Positions 54,412-62,699 of a stretch of DNA of 64,000 nucleotides are shown here, piece by piece. This DNA is from Streptomyces chrestomyceticus JCM 4735 (GTDB taxonomy: Bacteria; Actinomycetota; Actinomycetes; Streptomycetales; Streptomycetaceae): contig NZ_BHZC01000001.1 in the NCBI RefSeq assembly GCF_003865135.1, forward strand, positions 3,162,001 through 3,226,000, written 5' to 3'. The notes under the pieces are model-generated. The model was given only the letters and a program-made list of their open reading frames with translations. It was not told where the DNA came from and made no database searches. Made by a program: the position numbers and the translations under genes. Position 1 is the stretch's first letter. Each line of letters begins with the position of its first letter.

Positions 54412-56628
54412 TCATGGGGGCGACAATTGCGTGGCGCCGGGGAAGAGTTGGGGAATCGGGTTGTCCGGGTCGTCGTAGAGGAGCACGAGGTCGCGGGCCC
54501 AGGAGGCGCCGCCCTCGGCGGCCTTGGCCCGCAGTTCCCGCACCAGTTCGGGTATCTCGGCGACCGACTTCGGCGCGCCGAGCAACTGTGACACCTCCCG
54601 GTGGAACGCGTCGCACACCCGGTCGCAGTCCCGTTCGCCGTGGCCCTCCGCGAGCCACAGCGCGACCGGGTGGCCGGTGTCCAGGGTCCAGCCGACGGCC
54701 TCCAGCCCCGTACCGTCCGCCACCGACCGGCACAGCGCCGGTACCGCGCCCTCGTCCGCCTCCTCCAGCAGCCGGGACAGCCCCGACACCGAGGCGCGGG
54801 GGCCGGCCGGCACCCGCAGCGCGGTCATCCGCCCGGCCGCGGTCAGGCCCTGCCAGCGCCGCAGCCAGGCCGGGTCCACCTCCTGGCGGCGCCCCTGGTC
54901 GCGCAGCACCACCGCGCGCGTCGGGCCCAGCGGGCGCAGGCGCGCGGACCGGCGCGTCGAGGCCGGTACGCGCCAGCGGGCCGCCGGCGTGTGCCACCGC
55001 TCCTCCGGCACCGCGACCTCCAGGCGCACCCGGGCGCCGCCCGCCGCGTCGTCGGCGCGCAGCAGCCGTGGGCCGAGCCGTTGCAGCACCTGGTCGCAAG
55101 CCTGCTCGAAGGGCACGCCGTCCCGCGTCTCCTGGATCTCGACGCGCTGCCACCGGCCCTGCCCGTACCCCTCGCTGACCGACCAGTTGAACAGTTGGCG
55201 GCCGCCCGCGTCGTCGTAGAACAGCGGCTCGAACTCCACCAGCAGCGCGTCGGGGCGGCGGCGTACCGGTCCGATCCGCTCCCGGTCCCTGGGCAGGAGG
55301 ACGACCGCCTTGGCCGTGACGAACAGTTCCAGCCGCTCGGCGGCCGTGCGGAGCGCGACGCCCTCGTCGCCGGGGACCTCCCGCGCCTCGTCGGCCGTGC
55401 GCTGCGCGACGATGCGCAGGTAGTGCACGAAGGCGCACAGCTCCGTGTACGGGTCGCTGCCCTGGTAGAGCGCCCCGTGCCCGTCCCGCCAGGTGCGCAG
55501 CGTCCACGGCCCGGCCCGGCCGGTACGGCCCTGCGGGTCCGCGCGGCCCAGCGCCTCGGCGACCGCGGCGGCCACCACGAGCGGGTCGCGCGGCGCGGGC
55601 AGCGACGCCAGCAGGTCGAGCGCCTGCAGCCGCTCCTGCACGCCCCACAGCCGGCCGCGCCCCGACATGATCGCGTGCTGCGCGTCGAACCAGGTGGGCT
55701 CGCCCGGCCCGCCGAGGTCCTGCCCGGCCCAGTGCCAGCGGTCGTGCAGGCCCATCAGCGCGTGGTACGGGTCGTCGCCGAGCCCGGCGGCGCCCGGTAC
55801 GAGGTGGTGCGGCGCCAGCCCGCGCAGTTCGGTGACCGGCACCGCGAGGCCGAGCCGGTCCTCGCGGTGGCTGCCTTTGACGATGCCGACGACCTCGCCC
55901 CGGTCGCAGTCCAGCAGCGGTCCGCCGGACGCGCCCGGCGTCACCCGGACGTCGGTGCCGAACTGGAGGCCGCGGGCGTCGCGGGCGCCGAAGCGGACGG
56001 CGATGAAGGGGTCGACGGGGGCGGCACCCGGGTCGGGGGCGGCGCCGGAGACGGGGCCGCGTCCGGCGCCGGGCGGGTCCTGGTCATGGCCGCGGAAGAT
56101 GAACGCGTCCTCCAGGAGCGCGGCCGGCTGGTCGCTGAGCCAGGCGCACGGGTGCCGGATGCCGGGATCGAGGAGCCGCAGGAGGGCCAGGTCCACGCGG
56201 GGGCCCGGAGCGGGCGCCGGGCCGCTCCCGGCCGCCTCCCGGCCGGTGTCCGGGTCTTCCGGTGCTTCCGGTCTGTCCTCCCCCGCCGTCCCGCACGGCG
56301 GGGGAGCCGCCCGTAAGGGGGCCGGGCGGCTCAGGTCGTACTCCAGGCGCGCGGCGGCCACCCGCCCGTCGAACGCCACCCCGACCTCGCCGTCCGGGCC
56401 CGTGGCGCGGCGCCGGCCGTCGCCGCTGGTGAGCACGTGGGCGCAGGTCAGCACCCAGCCGGGGGCGACGAAGACGCCGCTGCCCCACAACGGCGCCGGG
56501 GTCACACCGGGCGCCGGGCGGATGGCGACGGTCGCCCGGCCCGCGTGCCCGAGGAGGTGCGCGTACTTCTCGCGGTCCGCGCGTTCACCCCGTCCGGGCC
56601 CGTGGCCGCCTTCCGGGGCCGCCATCAC
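54412..56628 (-). CDS. Trypsin-like serine protease with VMAP C-terminal region
   Basis: A 738-residue cytosolic protein with no signal peptide. The N-terminal third is a trypsin-like protease with an intact triad: His64 in LTCAHVL, Asp146 in RVDLALL, Ser234 in TPGASGGPLL. The middle helical segment contains ERLQALDLLASLP. The C-terminal half resembles the VMAP-C region of vWA-MoxR-associated proteins (LRTWRDGHGALYQGSDPYTELCAFVHYLR, then the closing RDLVLLYDDPDNPIP). An intracellular protease in a ternary vWA-MoxR-VMAP system is the likely effector, activated by the ATPase. Start GTG 56628 or ATG 56625, overlapping the upstream stop. Confidence 0.85.
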   Translation of the reverse strand: MMAAPEGGHGPGRGERADREKYAHLLGHAGRATVAIRPAPGVTPAPLWGSGVFVAPGWVLTCAHVLTSGDGRRRATGPDGEVGVAFDGRVAAARLEYDLSRPAPLRAAPPPCGTAGEDRPEAPEDPDTGREAAGSGPAPAPGPRVDLALLRLLDPGIRHPCAWLSDQPAALLEDAFIFRGHDQDPPGAGRGPVSGAAPDPGAAPVDPFIAVRFGARDARGLQFGTDVRVTPGASGGPLLDCDRGEVVGIVKGSHREDRLGLAVPVTELRGLAPHHLVPGAAGLGDDPYHALMGLHDRWHWAGQDLGGPGEPTWFDAQHAIMSGRGRLWGVQERLQALDLLASLPAPRDPLVVAAAVAEALGRADPQGRTGRAGPWTLRTWRDGHGALYQGSDPYTELCAFVHYLRIVAQRTADEAREVPGDEGVALRTAAERLELFVTAKAVVLLPRDRERIGPVRRRPDALLVEFEPLFYDDAGGRQLFNWSVSEGYGQGRWQRVEIQETRDGVPFEQACDQVLQRLGPRLLRADDAAGGARVRLEVAVPEERWHTPAARWRVPASTRRSARLRPLGPTRAVVLRDQGRRQEVDPAWLRRWQGLTAAGRMTALRVPAGPRASVSGLSRLLEEADEGAVPALCRSVADGTGLEAVGWTLDTGHPVALWLAEGHGERDCDRVCDAFHREVSQLLGAPKSVAEIPELVRELRAKAAEGGASWARDLVLLYDDPDNPIPQLFPGATQLSPP

Positions 56629-57029
56629 TCACCCGGGTCGTGCGGCCCTCGGCCGCCGGCGCGGCCGCCCTGCTCCGGGGCGGTGCCGGTCCCGGGCGTC
56701 TCCCGCTTCCGCCACGTGAGCGTCACGGACAGGTTGGCCTTGGCCTCGCCGTCCGCGAGCAGCGCCACCGCCCGGCCGGGCTTGGCCGCCACCTCCACGC
56801 CGAAGGTCACACTGGTCTCGTCCGGCGCCACCCGTTCGGTGGCCTCGCGCAGGCTCGCCGCGACCCCGCCGACCAGGTCCCGCAGCCCCTCGACCCGGGC
56901 GCCGAGCGCCTCCCAGGCCCCGACGTCGTCGTATTCCTCGTCCGGCGTCCCGGCGACGTCCAGCCGGGAGACCCGGGCCCAGACCGCCGTACCGTCGGGC
57001 AGCTCGATGAGATGTGCGCGATCGCGCAT
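56625..57029 (-). CDS. Trypsin-co-occurring domain (CU044_2847 family) protein
   Basis: A 134-residue protein: LIELPDGTAVWARVSRLD start, a helical middle, then VTFGVEVAAKPGRAVALLADGEAKANLSVTLTWRK, the beta-rich core of the trypco1/CU044_2847 family, and a disordered tail. These small proteins are encoded beside trypsin-like proteases of conflict systems and probably act as adaptor or substrate. The stop overlaps the protease start. GGAGG lies 5 bases before ATG 57029. First gene of the seven-gene minus-strand block. Confidence 0.75.
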   Translation of the reverse strand: MRDRAHLIELPDGTAVWARVSRLDVAGTPDEEYDDVGAWEALGARVEGLRDLVGGVAASLREATERVAPDETSVTFGVEVAAKPGRAVALLADGEAKANLSVTLTWRKRETPGTGTAPEQGGRAGGRGPHDPGE

Positions 57030-57180
57030 CACGGCCTCCTGCTCCCCCTGAGCGGCAGAGTCCCACTGCCCCAGGGCCGTTGACAGGTGATCAGGTTATC
57101 CCCAGGGTGCGAGTGACGCGAGGGGTCGCGACGCCTGCCTATCCTGGCCGGGTACGTCCCGAAAACCTGGTGGAGAGCGC

Positions 57181-57360
57181 GTGTATTTCACGGATCGCGG
57201 TATCGAGGAGCTGGAGAGCCGGCGCGGCGAGGAGGAGGTCACCCTCGGCTGGGTCGCCGAACAACTGCGGACCTTTGTCGACCTCAACCCCGACTTCGAG
57301 GTCCCCGTCGAGCGGCTGGCCACCTGGCTGGCGCGGCTGGACGACGAGGACGACGACTGA
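57181..57360 (+). CDS. Small conserved actinobacterial protein (DUF6104)
   Basis: A 59-residue acidic protein from GTG 57181: it begins VYFTDRGIEELESRRG, has the middle segment VAEQLRTFVDLNPDFEVPVERLA, and ends in LARLDDEDDD. I recognise this as the DUF6104 family, very conserved in Streptomyces and of unknown function. GGTGGAGAG precedes the start. It is divergent from the trypco gene. Confidence 0.85.
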   Translation: MYFTDRGIEELESRRGEEEVTLGWVAEQLRTFVDLNPDFEVPVERLATWLARLDDEDDD

Positions 57361-57506
57361 CCCGGCGCCGCGTGCGACGCGGTGCGTGCCCGGGCCCGGC
57401 CGGCCGGCGGTCCTCCCGCCGTCCCGGCCGGGCGCTTTTGTGTGCCGGGGCGCCGCCGTGCCCTCGCCGTGGCATCCGGGGCGCCGCCCTTGGAAAGGAC
57501 GCCGGG

Positions 57507-57538
57507 CGCGATATATCGTGTCGGTAGAGACGCGATAT
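57507..57538 (+). promoter_or_regulatory. Candidate PadR operator
   Basis: CGCGATAT occurs at 57507-57514 and again at 57531-57538, 24 bases apart. The first copy extends into the perfect palindrome CGATATATCG (57509-57518). It is an AT-rich island 34 bases before the DUF4097 start, in an operon that ends with a PadR gene, so autoregulation is likely. Confidence 0.6.
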
Positions 57539-57571
57539 GTTGCGTTGTCGTCATGCCAGGGAGGCCAGGAC

Positions 57572-58448
57572 ATGCCAGAACGGGCCGAGTGGTCGGTCTC
57601 CGAGCCGCGCACGCTGGAGATCGAGGGCGCCGTCACCGCACTGGAGGTGCGGGTGGTGGGCGGGACCGTCAACGTCGTCGGCACGACGGACGGCGGCCCC
57701 GCGCGGGTGGAGATCAGCGAGATCTCCGGGCCGCCGCTGACCGTCCGGCGGGAGGCGGGGACGCTCACCGTCACGTACGAGGACCTGCCCTGGAAGGGCC
57801 TGCTGAAGATGATCGGCCGGGGGCCTGGCAGCGCACCGCGGTCGTCTCGGTCACCGTGCCCGCCGCGACCCGCGTCGAGGTCGGCACGGTGGGCGCGAGC
57901 GCGGTGCTCTCGGGGATCTCCGGGCGTACGGAGCTGCGCGGGGTCAGCGGCGACAGCACCCTGGTCGGCCTGACCGGGCCCGTGCGGGCCGAGACCGTGT
58001 CGGGCGGGGTCGAGGGGCAGGCCGTCACGGGGGACCTGAGCTTCCACTCCGTCTCCGGCGACCTGACGCTCCTGGAGGGCTCCGGCGGCTCCGTACGGGC
58101 CGAGTCGGTCAGCGGCGACCTGGCCCTGGACCTCGATCCGGCGGGCGCGGGCGCGGACGTGCGGCTGACCACGGTCTCCGGCGAGGTCGCCATCCGGCTG
58201 CCCGCGCCGGGCGACACCCGGGTCGAGGCGAACACCACCAGCGGCACGGTCGCCAACGCCTTCGAGGATCTGCGGGTCAGCGGCCGGTGGGGGCCAAGCG
58301 GATCACGGGCCGGCTCGGCTCGGGCAACGGCACGCTGAAGGTCACCACGGTCTCCGGAGGTCTGGCCCTCCTGCGCCGCCCACCGTCCGAGTCCCCCGAG
58401 GACTCCCCCGCCGACAGCGCCGACCAGGCCGACAAGAAGGTGCTCTGA
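57572..58448 (+). pseudogene. DUF4097 family beta-repeat protein, two frameshifts
   Basis: Starts MPERAEWSVSEPRTLEIEG at ATG 57572 (GGGAGG upstream) and continues through VNVVGTTDG and VTYEDLPWKGLLKMIGRG. At the GGGGG run near 57827-57832 the frame shifts; the next frame reads WQRTAVVSVTVPAATRVEVG and many G-x-S-G-D-L repeats (VSGDLTLLEG, VSGDLALDL). At a second GGGGG run (58288-58292) it shifts again and continues ITGRLGSGNGTLKVTTVSGG to TGA 58446-58448. Each shift is repaired by one extra G, giving about 293 residues. The repeats form a right-handed beta solenoid-like adhesin fold. The function is unknown; it precedes a PadR regulator by 5 bases. Confidence 0.78.
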
Positions 58449-58453
58449 CAGCC

Positions 58454-59611
58454 ATGCCCCCCGTCTTCGCCCACGGCCGCCTCCGCCTCTACCTCCTCAA
58501 GCTGCTGGACGAGGCCCCGCGGCACGGTTACGAGATCATCCGGCTCCTGGAGGAACGCTTCCAGGGGCTCTACGCGCCGTCCGCCGGGACGGTCTACCCG
58601 CGGCTGGCCAAACTGGCGGCCGAGGGCCTGGTCACCCACACCACCGAGGGCGGCCGCAAGGTCTACGCGATCACCGCGGCGGGCCGTGCCGAACTGGCCG
58701 ACCGGGGCGGTGAACTGGCCGACCTGGAGCTGGAGATCCGGGAGTCGGTCGCCGCGCTGGCCTCCGACATCCGGGAGGACGTGAGCGGCTCGGCGCGGAA
58801 CCTGCGCCGCGAGATGCGCGAGGCGGCGCAGCAGGCCCGCGAGGGCCGGCGGAGCACCGCCGGGGGCCGCGGCACGGAGCACGGATTCCCCGACGCCGCC
58901 GAGTACTTCGAGGACCGCTTCGGCGACAAGGAGGGCTGGCGGCAGGCGAAGGAGGAGTTCCGGCGCGCCAAGGAGGAGTGGAAGGAGCAGGCGCGGCGGG
59001 CCAAGGAGGAGAGCCGGCGCGCGAAGCAGGACGCGCAGCGGGCCCGCAAACAGGCCCGGGACGCGCAGTCGTTCGTACGGGACGAGGTGCAGCAGGCCAT
59101 CAAGCGCGTACAGGAACAGGCCCAGGAGCACGTACGTACCGGGGACTGGGCGGGGGCGCTGCGCGAGGCGCTGTCGGAGGTCTCGCGCGAGATGGGCCGC
59201 TTCGGCGCCGGGCCGGAGCCGGCCGAGGGCGGACCGGCGGACGCGGACCGTCCCGGCGGCGCGCGCGGACAGGGCCCGGCGGAGGCCCCCGGTGTCGGCC
59301 TCACCAAGGAAGACGCGGCGGCGGGAGCCGACAGTACGGACGGCTCGCGGGCGGCCCGGACGGAGACCGGCGGCGGTGCGCCCGCCGAGCCCGCGTGGGC
59401 GTCCGAGCCCGGATCCGGTGACCCGGCCCGGGACTTCGACCGGCTGCTGGACCGCTTCCGGGACGACCTGCGGGACGCGGCGCGCGACCACGGCGTCAGC
59501 GCCGAGCAGTTGACGGACGTACGCCGCCGTCTGGCGTCGACTGCTGCGCACGTCGGAGCACTGCTGCGGGACCCGGAGGCATATGCGGCCAGGCGGGAAC
59601 CCCCGCACTGA
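58454..59611 (+). CDS. PadR-family regulator with long charged helix
   Basis: A 385-residue protein. The N-terminal PadR winged helix (about 5-85: LYLLKLLDEAPRHGYEIIRLLEE and SAGTVYPRLAKLAAEGLVTH) is followed by a very long Arg/Lys/Glu/Ala helix (about 100-220, repeats such as EEWKEQARRAKEE), a disordered segment and a short C-terminal helical part. Ordinary PadR proteins are 100-200 residues, so the extension is notable. It is coupled to the DUF4097 gene (5-base gap) and probably regulates that operon. Confidence 0.88.
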   Translation: MPPVFAHGRLRLYLLKLLDEAPRHGYEIIRLLEERFQGLYAPSAGTVYPRLAKLAAEGLVTHTTEGGRKVYAITAAGRAELADRGGELADLELEIRESVAALASDIREDVSGSARNLRREMREAAQQAREGRRSTAGGRGTEHGFPDAAEYFEDRFGDKEGWRQAKEEFRRAKEEWKEQARRAKEESRRAKQDAQRARKQARDAQSFVRDEVQQAIKRVQEQAQEHVRTGDWAGALREALSEVSREMGRFGAGPEPAEGGPADADRPGGARGQGPAEAPGVGLTKEDAAAGADSTDGSRAARTETGGGAPAEPAWASEPGSGDPARDFDRLLDRFRDDLRDAARDHGVSAEQLTDVRRRLASTAAHVGALLRDPEAYAARREPPH

Positions 59612-59650
59612 CCGCTCCGGCCGATCGCCCGTCCGTCACGCACAGTTGTC

Positions 59651-59709
59651 TGCGAGGGTCTGGATTCACCGCCCGTAATCGGGGAACTCAGACCCTCGCA
59701 CGGCTTTTT
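59651..59709 (+). terminator. Intrinsic terminator after padR, with nested stem
   Basis: TGCGAGGGTCTG (59651-59662) pairs perfectly with CAGACCCTCGCA (59689-59700), followed by CGGCTTTTTG. The 26-base loop contains its own CCCG-TAAT-CGGG stem. The T-run makes it a good factor-independent terminator for the DUF4097-padR operon. Confidence 0.82.
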
Positions 59710-59815
59710 GCCCGACGACGGGATCTGCCGTAGGAAATCGCAGACCTGTGGCCGTGTCCGCCCTTACAGTCAACTCTCCCTGTCTGAACGGATCTTGAAG
59801 GCCAAGAGGTAAGCG

Positions 59816-60700
59816 ATGTCGGAATACCCTGCCGTGGCCCGCCGGATGTGGCGCCAACTGGAGCCCGTCCACGCCATTCTCTACTTCGCACCGGAGGCGT
59901 TCGAGGAGGCGGCGGCACTCGGTTACGACACCGATTCCCGCTGGCCCAGCTACTTCGCCTGGCGCACGGCGCCGCTCGGTGCGGCGGGTCCCGAACTGGT
60001 GGCCGCGACGTTCTACAGCTTCAGCCCGCGGATGATCGCCCGGTACGTGCCGGCGATCTGGTCGACGGCGGCGCCCGGCAAGGTGCTGGACGCCCGGATG
60101 CAGGCGGTGGACCGCATAATGACCGGTCTGACGAGAGCCGCCGGCATGTCCGCCGCGCAGCTCGCCGAGGCGGCCGGGCTGGCCCGGCAGGCCGCCGAGA
60201 ACGCCTCGACGGCCGCCCGCCCGCTGGCCGCCGCCAACCGCGACCTGCCCTGGCCGGACGCCCCGCACCTGGCGCTCTGGCACGCCATCACGGTACTGCG
60301 CGAGCACCGCGGCGACGGCCACCTGGCGGCCCTGCTGACCTACGACCTCGAACCGTGCGAGGCCCTGGTGTCGTTCGCCGCGATCGGCGCCGTGCCGAAG
60401 GCCAACTTCAAGGGGCGCGGCTGGACGTCGCAGGAGTGGAGCGCCGCGCACGACCGGCTCGCCGCGCGCGGCTGGATCGACCCGGCCGGGCGGCCGACGG
60501 ACCGGGCGCGCGAGGGGCGGGACGACGTCGAGCGCATGACGGACCGGCTGGCCGCCGGGCCCTGGCGGGCGCTGGGCCGGTCCCGCGCGGAACGGCTCGC
60601 CCAGCTTCTCAACCCGCTGCTGGGCGCGGTCTCCGAGGCCGGGCTGCTGCCGCGGCACGGCACGTCGGGGATCGGGGCGGTGAAGGTCGCGTACCCGTAG
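59816..60700 (+). CDS. SCO6745-family protein (winged-helix-like)
   Basis: A 294-residue protein beginning EYPAVARRMWRQLEPVHAILYFAPEAFE, the start I associate with the SCO6745 family of actinobacteria. Further conserved parts are PLGAAGPELVAATFYSFSPRM and the C-terminal MarR-like segment KGRGWTSQEWSAAHDRLAARGWID. The family's function is not established; a DNA-binding role is suggested by the C-terminal wing. AAGAGGTAAG precedes ATG 59816. Monocistronic. Confidence 0.8.
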   Translation: MSEYPAVARRMWRQLEPVHAILYFAPEAFEEAAALGYDTDSRWPSYFAWRTAPLGAAGPELVAATFYSFSPRMIARYVPAIWSTAAPGKVLDARMQAVDRIMTGLTRAAGMSAAQLAEAAGLARQAAENASTAARPLAAANRDLPWPDAPHLALWHAITVLREHRGDGHLAALLTYDLEPCEALVSFAAIGAVPKANFKGRGWTSQEWSAAHDRLAARGWIDPAGRPTDRAREGRDDVERMTDRLAAGPWRALGRSRAERLAQLLNPLLGAVSEAGLLPRHGTSGIGAVKVAYP

Positions 60701-60785
60701 CGGGCGGCGGGCGCCACCGCACCCGCCCGTCACCTCGCCGCAGCGGCCCCCACGCCCGTCCGTCCCGCCACCACGGCAGGCCCGC

Positions 60786-61349
60786 TCACCCCGCCGCGGC
60801 CCGCTCCCCCAGCACCCGTACGACGTCGGCGTGCTCGCCGCCGTGTTCGGCCAGTACGGACGCGGCGAGGCCCGGGCCGGACACCATGGCGAGCAGCAGG
60901 TGTTCGTCGCCGATGTGCTTGTCGCCGCGGCCGAGCGCGACGCGCAGCGACCGTTCCAGTACGGCCTTGGCCTCCGGGCGGAACGGTCCGCGCAACGAGC
61001 GTCCGCGGCGCTCCTTCGGCGCGGAGGCGGAGTCCAGCGCGCCGGCGCCGTGCGCCCGTTCCACCCGGGTGACGATCTCCGCCACGTCGATGCCGAGCCC
61101 GGCCAGCGCCTCCGCGTCGGCGGAGGTCAGACCGCCCCGCCTGCGGGCCTGCTCCAGCGACCGTTCCACGGACGCCCGGCGCTCGCGCACGCCGAGGGCG
61201 GCGAGCGCCTCGGCGCCCGGGGAGCCCCGGCCGTCCAGCAGGGCGAGCAGCAGTTCGCCCTCGCCGACCGTGCCGGAGCCCGGCCGTACCGCGTAGGCGC
61301 GAGCGCCGCGCACCACGTCGCGGGCGCTCGCCGTGAACCGTTCGAACAT
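60786..61349 (-). CDS. Clp N-terminal repeat domain protein
   Basis: A 187-residue protein with two ClpA/ClpC-type N-terminal repeats: FERFTASARDVVRGARAYA with GEGELLLALLD, and FRPEAKAVLERSLRVALGRGD with IGDEHLLLAMV. No AAA+ module is present, so it cannot unfold proteins alone. It may bind substrates or arginine-phosphate-like tags as an adaptor, or be a stand-alone sensor. The ATG overlaps the stop of the upstream HTH gene (TGATG), and GGGAGG precedes it. Confidence 0.87.
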   Translation of the reverse strand: MFERFTASARDVVRGARAYAVRPGSGTVGEGELLLALLDGRGSPGAEALAALGVRERRASVERSLEQARRRGGLTSADAEALAGLGIDVAEIVTRVERAHGAGALDSASAPKERRGRSLRGPFRPEAKAVLERSLRVALGRGDKHIGDEHLLLAMVSGPGLAASVLAEHGGEHADVVRVLGERAAAG

Positions 61350-61558
61350 CAACGCCTCCCGTACTTCTTGTGGACCGCCTGCCGGCTGACACCCAGCTCG
61401 GCGGCGATGTCCTGCCACGACCAGCCCTTCACGCGGGCACTGCGCACCTGTACGGCTTCCAACTGCTCCAGCAGCCGGCGGAGCGCGGCCACCGCCCGCA
61501 GGCCGATCCGGGGGTCCTGGTCGCCCGCCCGCTCGGCGAGCTTCGTTGCTTCGCTCAT
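61349..61558 (-). CDS. Small HTH DNA-binding protein
   Basis: A 69-residue protein. Two helices (LGLRAVAALRRLLEQLEAVQV) precede an HTH at the C-terminus (GWSWQDIAAELGVSRQAVHKKYG). This type is typically encoded upstream of a Clp-N protein. ATG 61558 has no Shine-Dalgarno; a near-consensus promoter ends 6 bases upstream, so the mRNA is leaderless. Twin palindromes in that promoter are likely its operators. Confidence 0.87.
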   Translation of the reverse strand: MSEATKLAERAGDQDPRIGLRAVAALRRLLEQLEAVQVRSARVKGWSWQDIAAELGVSRQAVHKKYGRR

Positions 61559-61604
61559 GGTGTCAATGTAGGTTGACGCGCCGATCGTGTCAATGGCGGT
61601 TGAC
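61559..61604 (-). promoter_or_regulatory. Leaderless promoter with twin GTCAA-N6-TTGAC operators
   Basis: On the minus strand a -35 TTGACA (61593-61588) and -10 TACATT (61570-61565) are 17 bases apart, and ATG 61558 follows 6 bases later. Two palindromes, GTCAATGTAGGTTGAC (61562-61577) and GTCAATGGCGGTTGAC (61589-61604), repeat every 27 bases and cover the -10 and -35. The HTH protein encoded downstream is the expected repressor. Confidence 0.85.
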
Positions 61605-61816
61605 GGCCGGATATCGGCCCGCCACCCGTGGACGGACGGCGACGCGCACCGGGAACGGGCCCGCCATCGGCGCCCCACCACCGTCGCCCATATCGACGAG
61701 TCGATTCCCGACATCCGACGGCCCGAGGTGACCCCGCACGGGCGCAACCGCGACTACGCCACCCGGCGGACCCCCGGACGACGCCCCGGCCACCCCCGGC
61801 CCATACCCCGCCCCGC
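61605..61816. other. Intergenic region between the HTH operon and TetR gene
   Basis: About 210 bases upstream of the leftward HTH operon and downstream of the leftward TetR gene. It is GC-rich with no gene or clear hairpin. Confidence 0.4.
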
Positions 61817-62596
61817 TCAGACGAAGATCCGGTCGAGGTGGTAGTCGATGGTGCGCTGGACCTCCGCCATCGTGCGGCGCCCGTGCAGTACGTCGAGCCC
61901 CAGTCCGGAGACGCCCGACACCAGCAGGTCCGCCTCGCGCGCGGGATCGACGCCGGGCCGTACGCCGCCGGCCTCCCGGATCAGGGTGGCGACCAGGGAC
62001 TCCACCACCTGCTCGCCGTGCAGGAAGACCTCGGCCATCGCCGGGTCGGTCAGACTGCGGACGAAGTACGCGGTGAACACGCGCAGCGCGAGGGCGCGTT
62101 GCGCGTCCAGCGGCAGGAACTCGACCAGTACGGCGCGCAGTACGGCCCGCAGCTCACCGGCATCGTGCAGCTCCGCCATGCGCGCGCGGGCGCGGCGGTC
62201 GTTCTCCTCGTGCAGGAGTTGCAGCGACTCGACCAGCAGCCGGTGCTTACTGCCGAAGTAGTACTGCACCACCCTCAGCGAGACCCCGGCCTCCGCCGCG
62301 ACCTCGCGCATGCTCGCCGACTCCAGGCCGCGAGCGGCCGCGATCCGCCAGACGGCTTCGGCGACCTCGCGTCGCCGCCGCTCCCGCGCGCTGCCGGCGG
62401 GCGACCGGGGAGCCACTGAGGGGTCGGGCACCGAGCGCTCGGGGCGCTCCTCCACGGCCGCACGGGCCGCCTTCTTGCGCCGCCGGTACGCCTTCGCCTG
62501 GCAGCTCCGCGAGCAGTAGGCGGGCGGGCGACCCCGTACCGCGTCGGGCAGCCCGGCACCGCAGATCCGGCACTCGGCCGTCTTTTCGTCACGCAC
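61817..62596 (-). CDS. TetR regulator with N-terminal zinc-ribbon-like Cys motif
   Basis: A 259-residue protein. Residues about 8-45 hold a Cys4-type motif CRICG (C-x2-C) and YCSRSCQAKAYRRR (C-x3-C), as in small actinobacterial zinc ribbons. A linker leads to a TetR HTH at about 78-125 (ASMREVAAEAGVSLRVVQYYFGSK) and a ligand domain. The fusion is not the standard TetR layout. GTG 62596 follows TACGCT by 6 bases, suggesting a leaderless start. It is divergent from a small membrane protein gene, and a shared palindromic region lies between. Confidence 0.85.
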   Translation of the reverse strand: MRDEKTAECRICGAGLPDAVRGRPPAYCSRSCQAKAYRRRKKAARAAVEERPERSVPDPSVAPRSPAGSARERRRREVAEAVWRIAAARGLESASMREVAAEAGVSLRVVQYYFGSKHRLLVESLQLLHEENDRRARARMAELHDAGELRAVLRAVLVEFLPLDAQRALALRVFTAYFVRSLTDPAMAEVFLHGEQVVESLVATLIREAGGVRPGVDPAREADLLVSGVSGLGLDVLHGRRTMAEVQRTIDYHLDRIFV

Positions 62597-62677
62597 ATAC
62601 AGAGCGTACCGCGCCCGCAAAAGCGTGACGAATATCAGATGATGCCGAGCAAGTCAAGGCAGCACGCCTGAACCTTT

Positions 62678-62699
62678 GATACGTTCGTATCCACGAACG
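62678..62699. promoter_or_regulatory. Overlapping palindromes between divergent genes
   Basis: GATACG-TT-CGTATC (62678-62691) overlaps a second inverted repeat, CGTTCG (62682-62687) and CGAACG (62694-62699). The stretch lies 33 bases before the small membrane gene and is a candidate operator for the divergent zinc-ribbon TetR protein. Confidence 0.6.
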
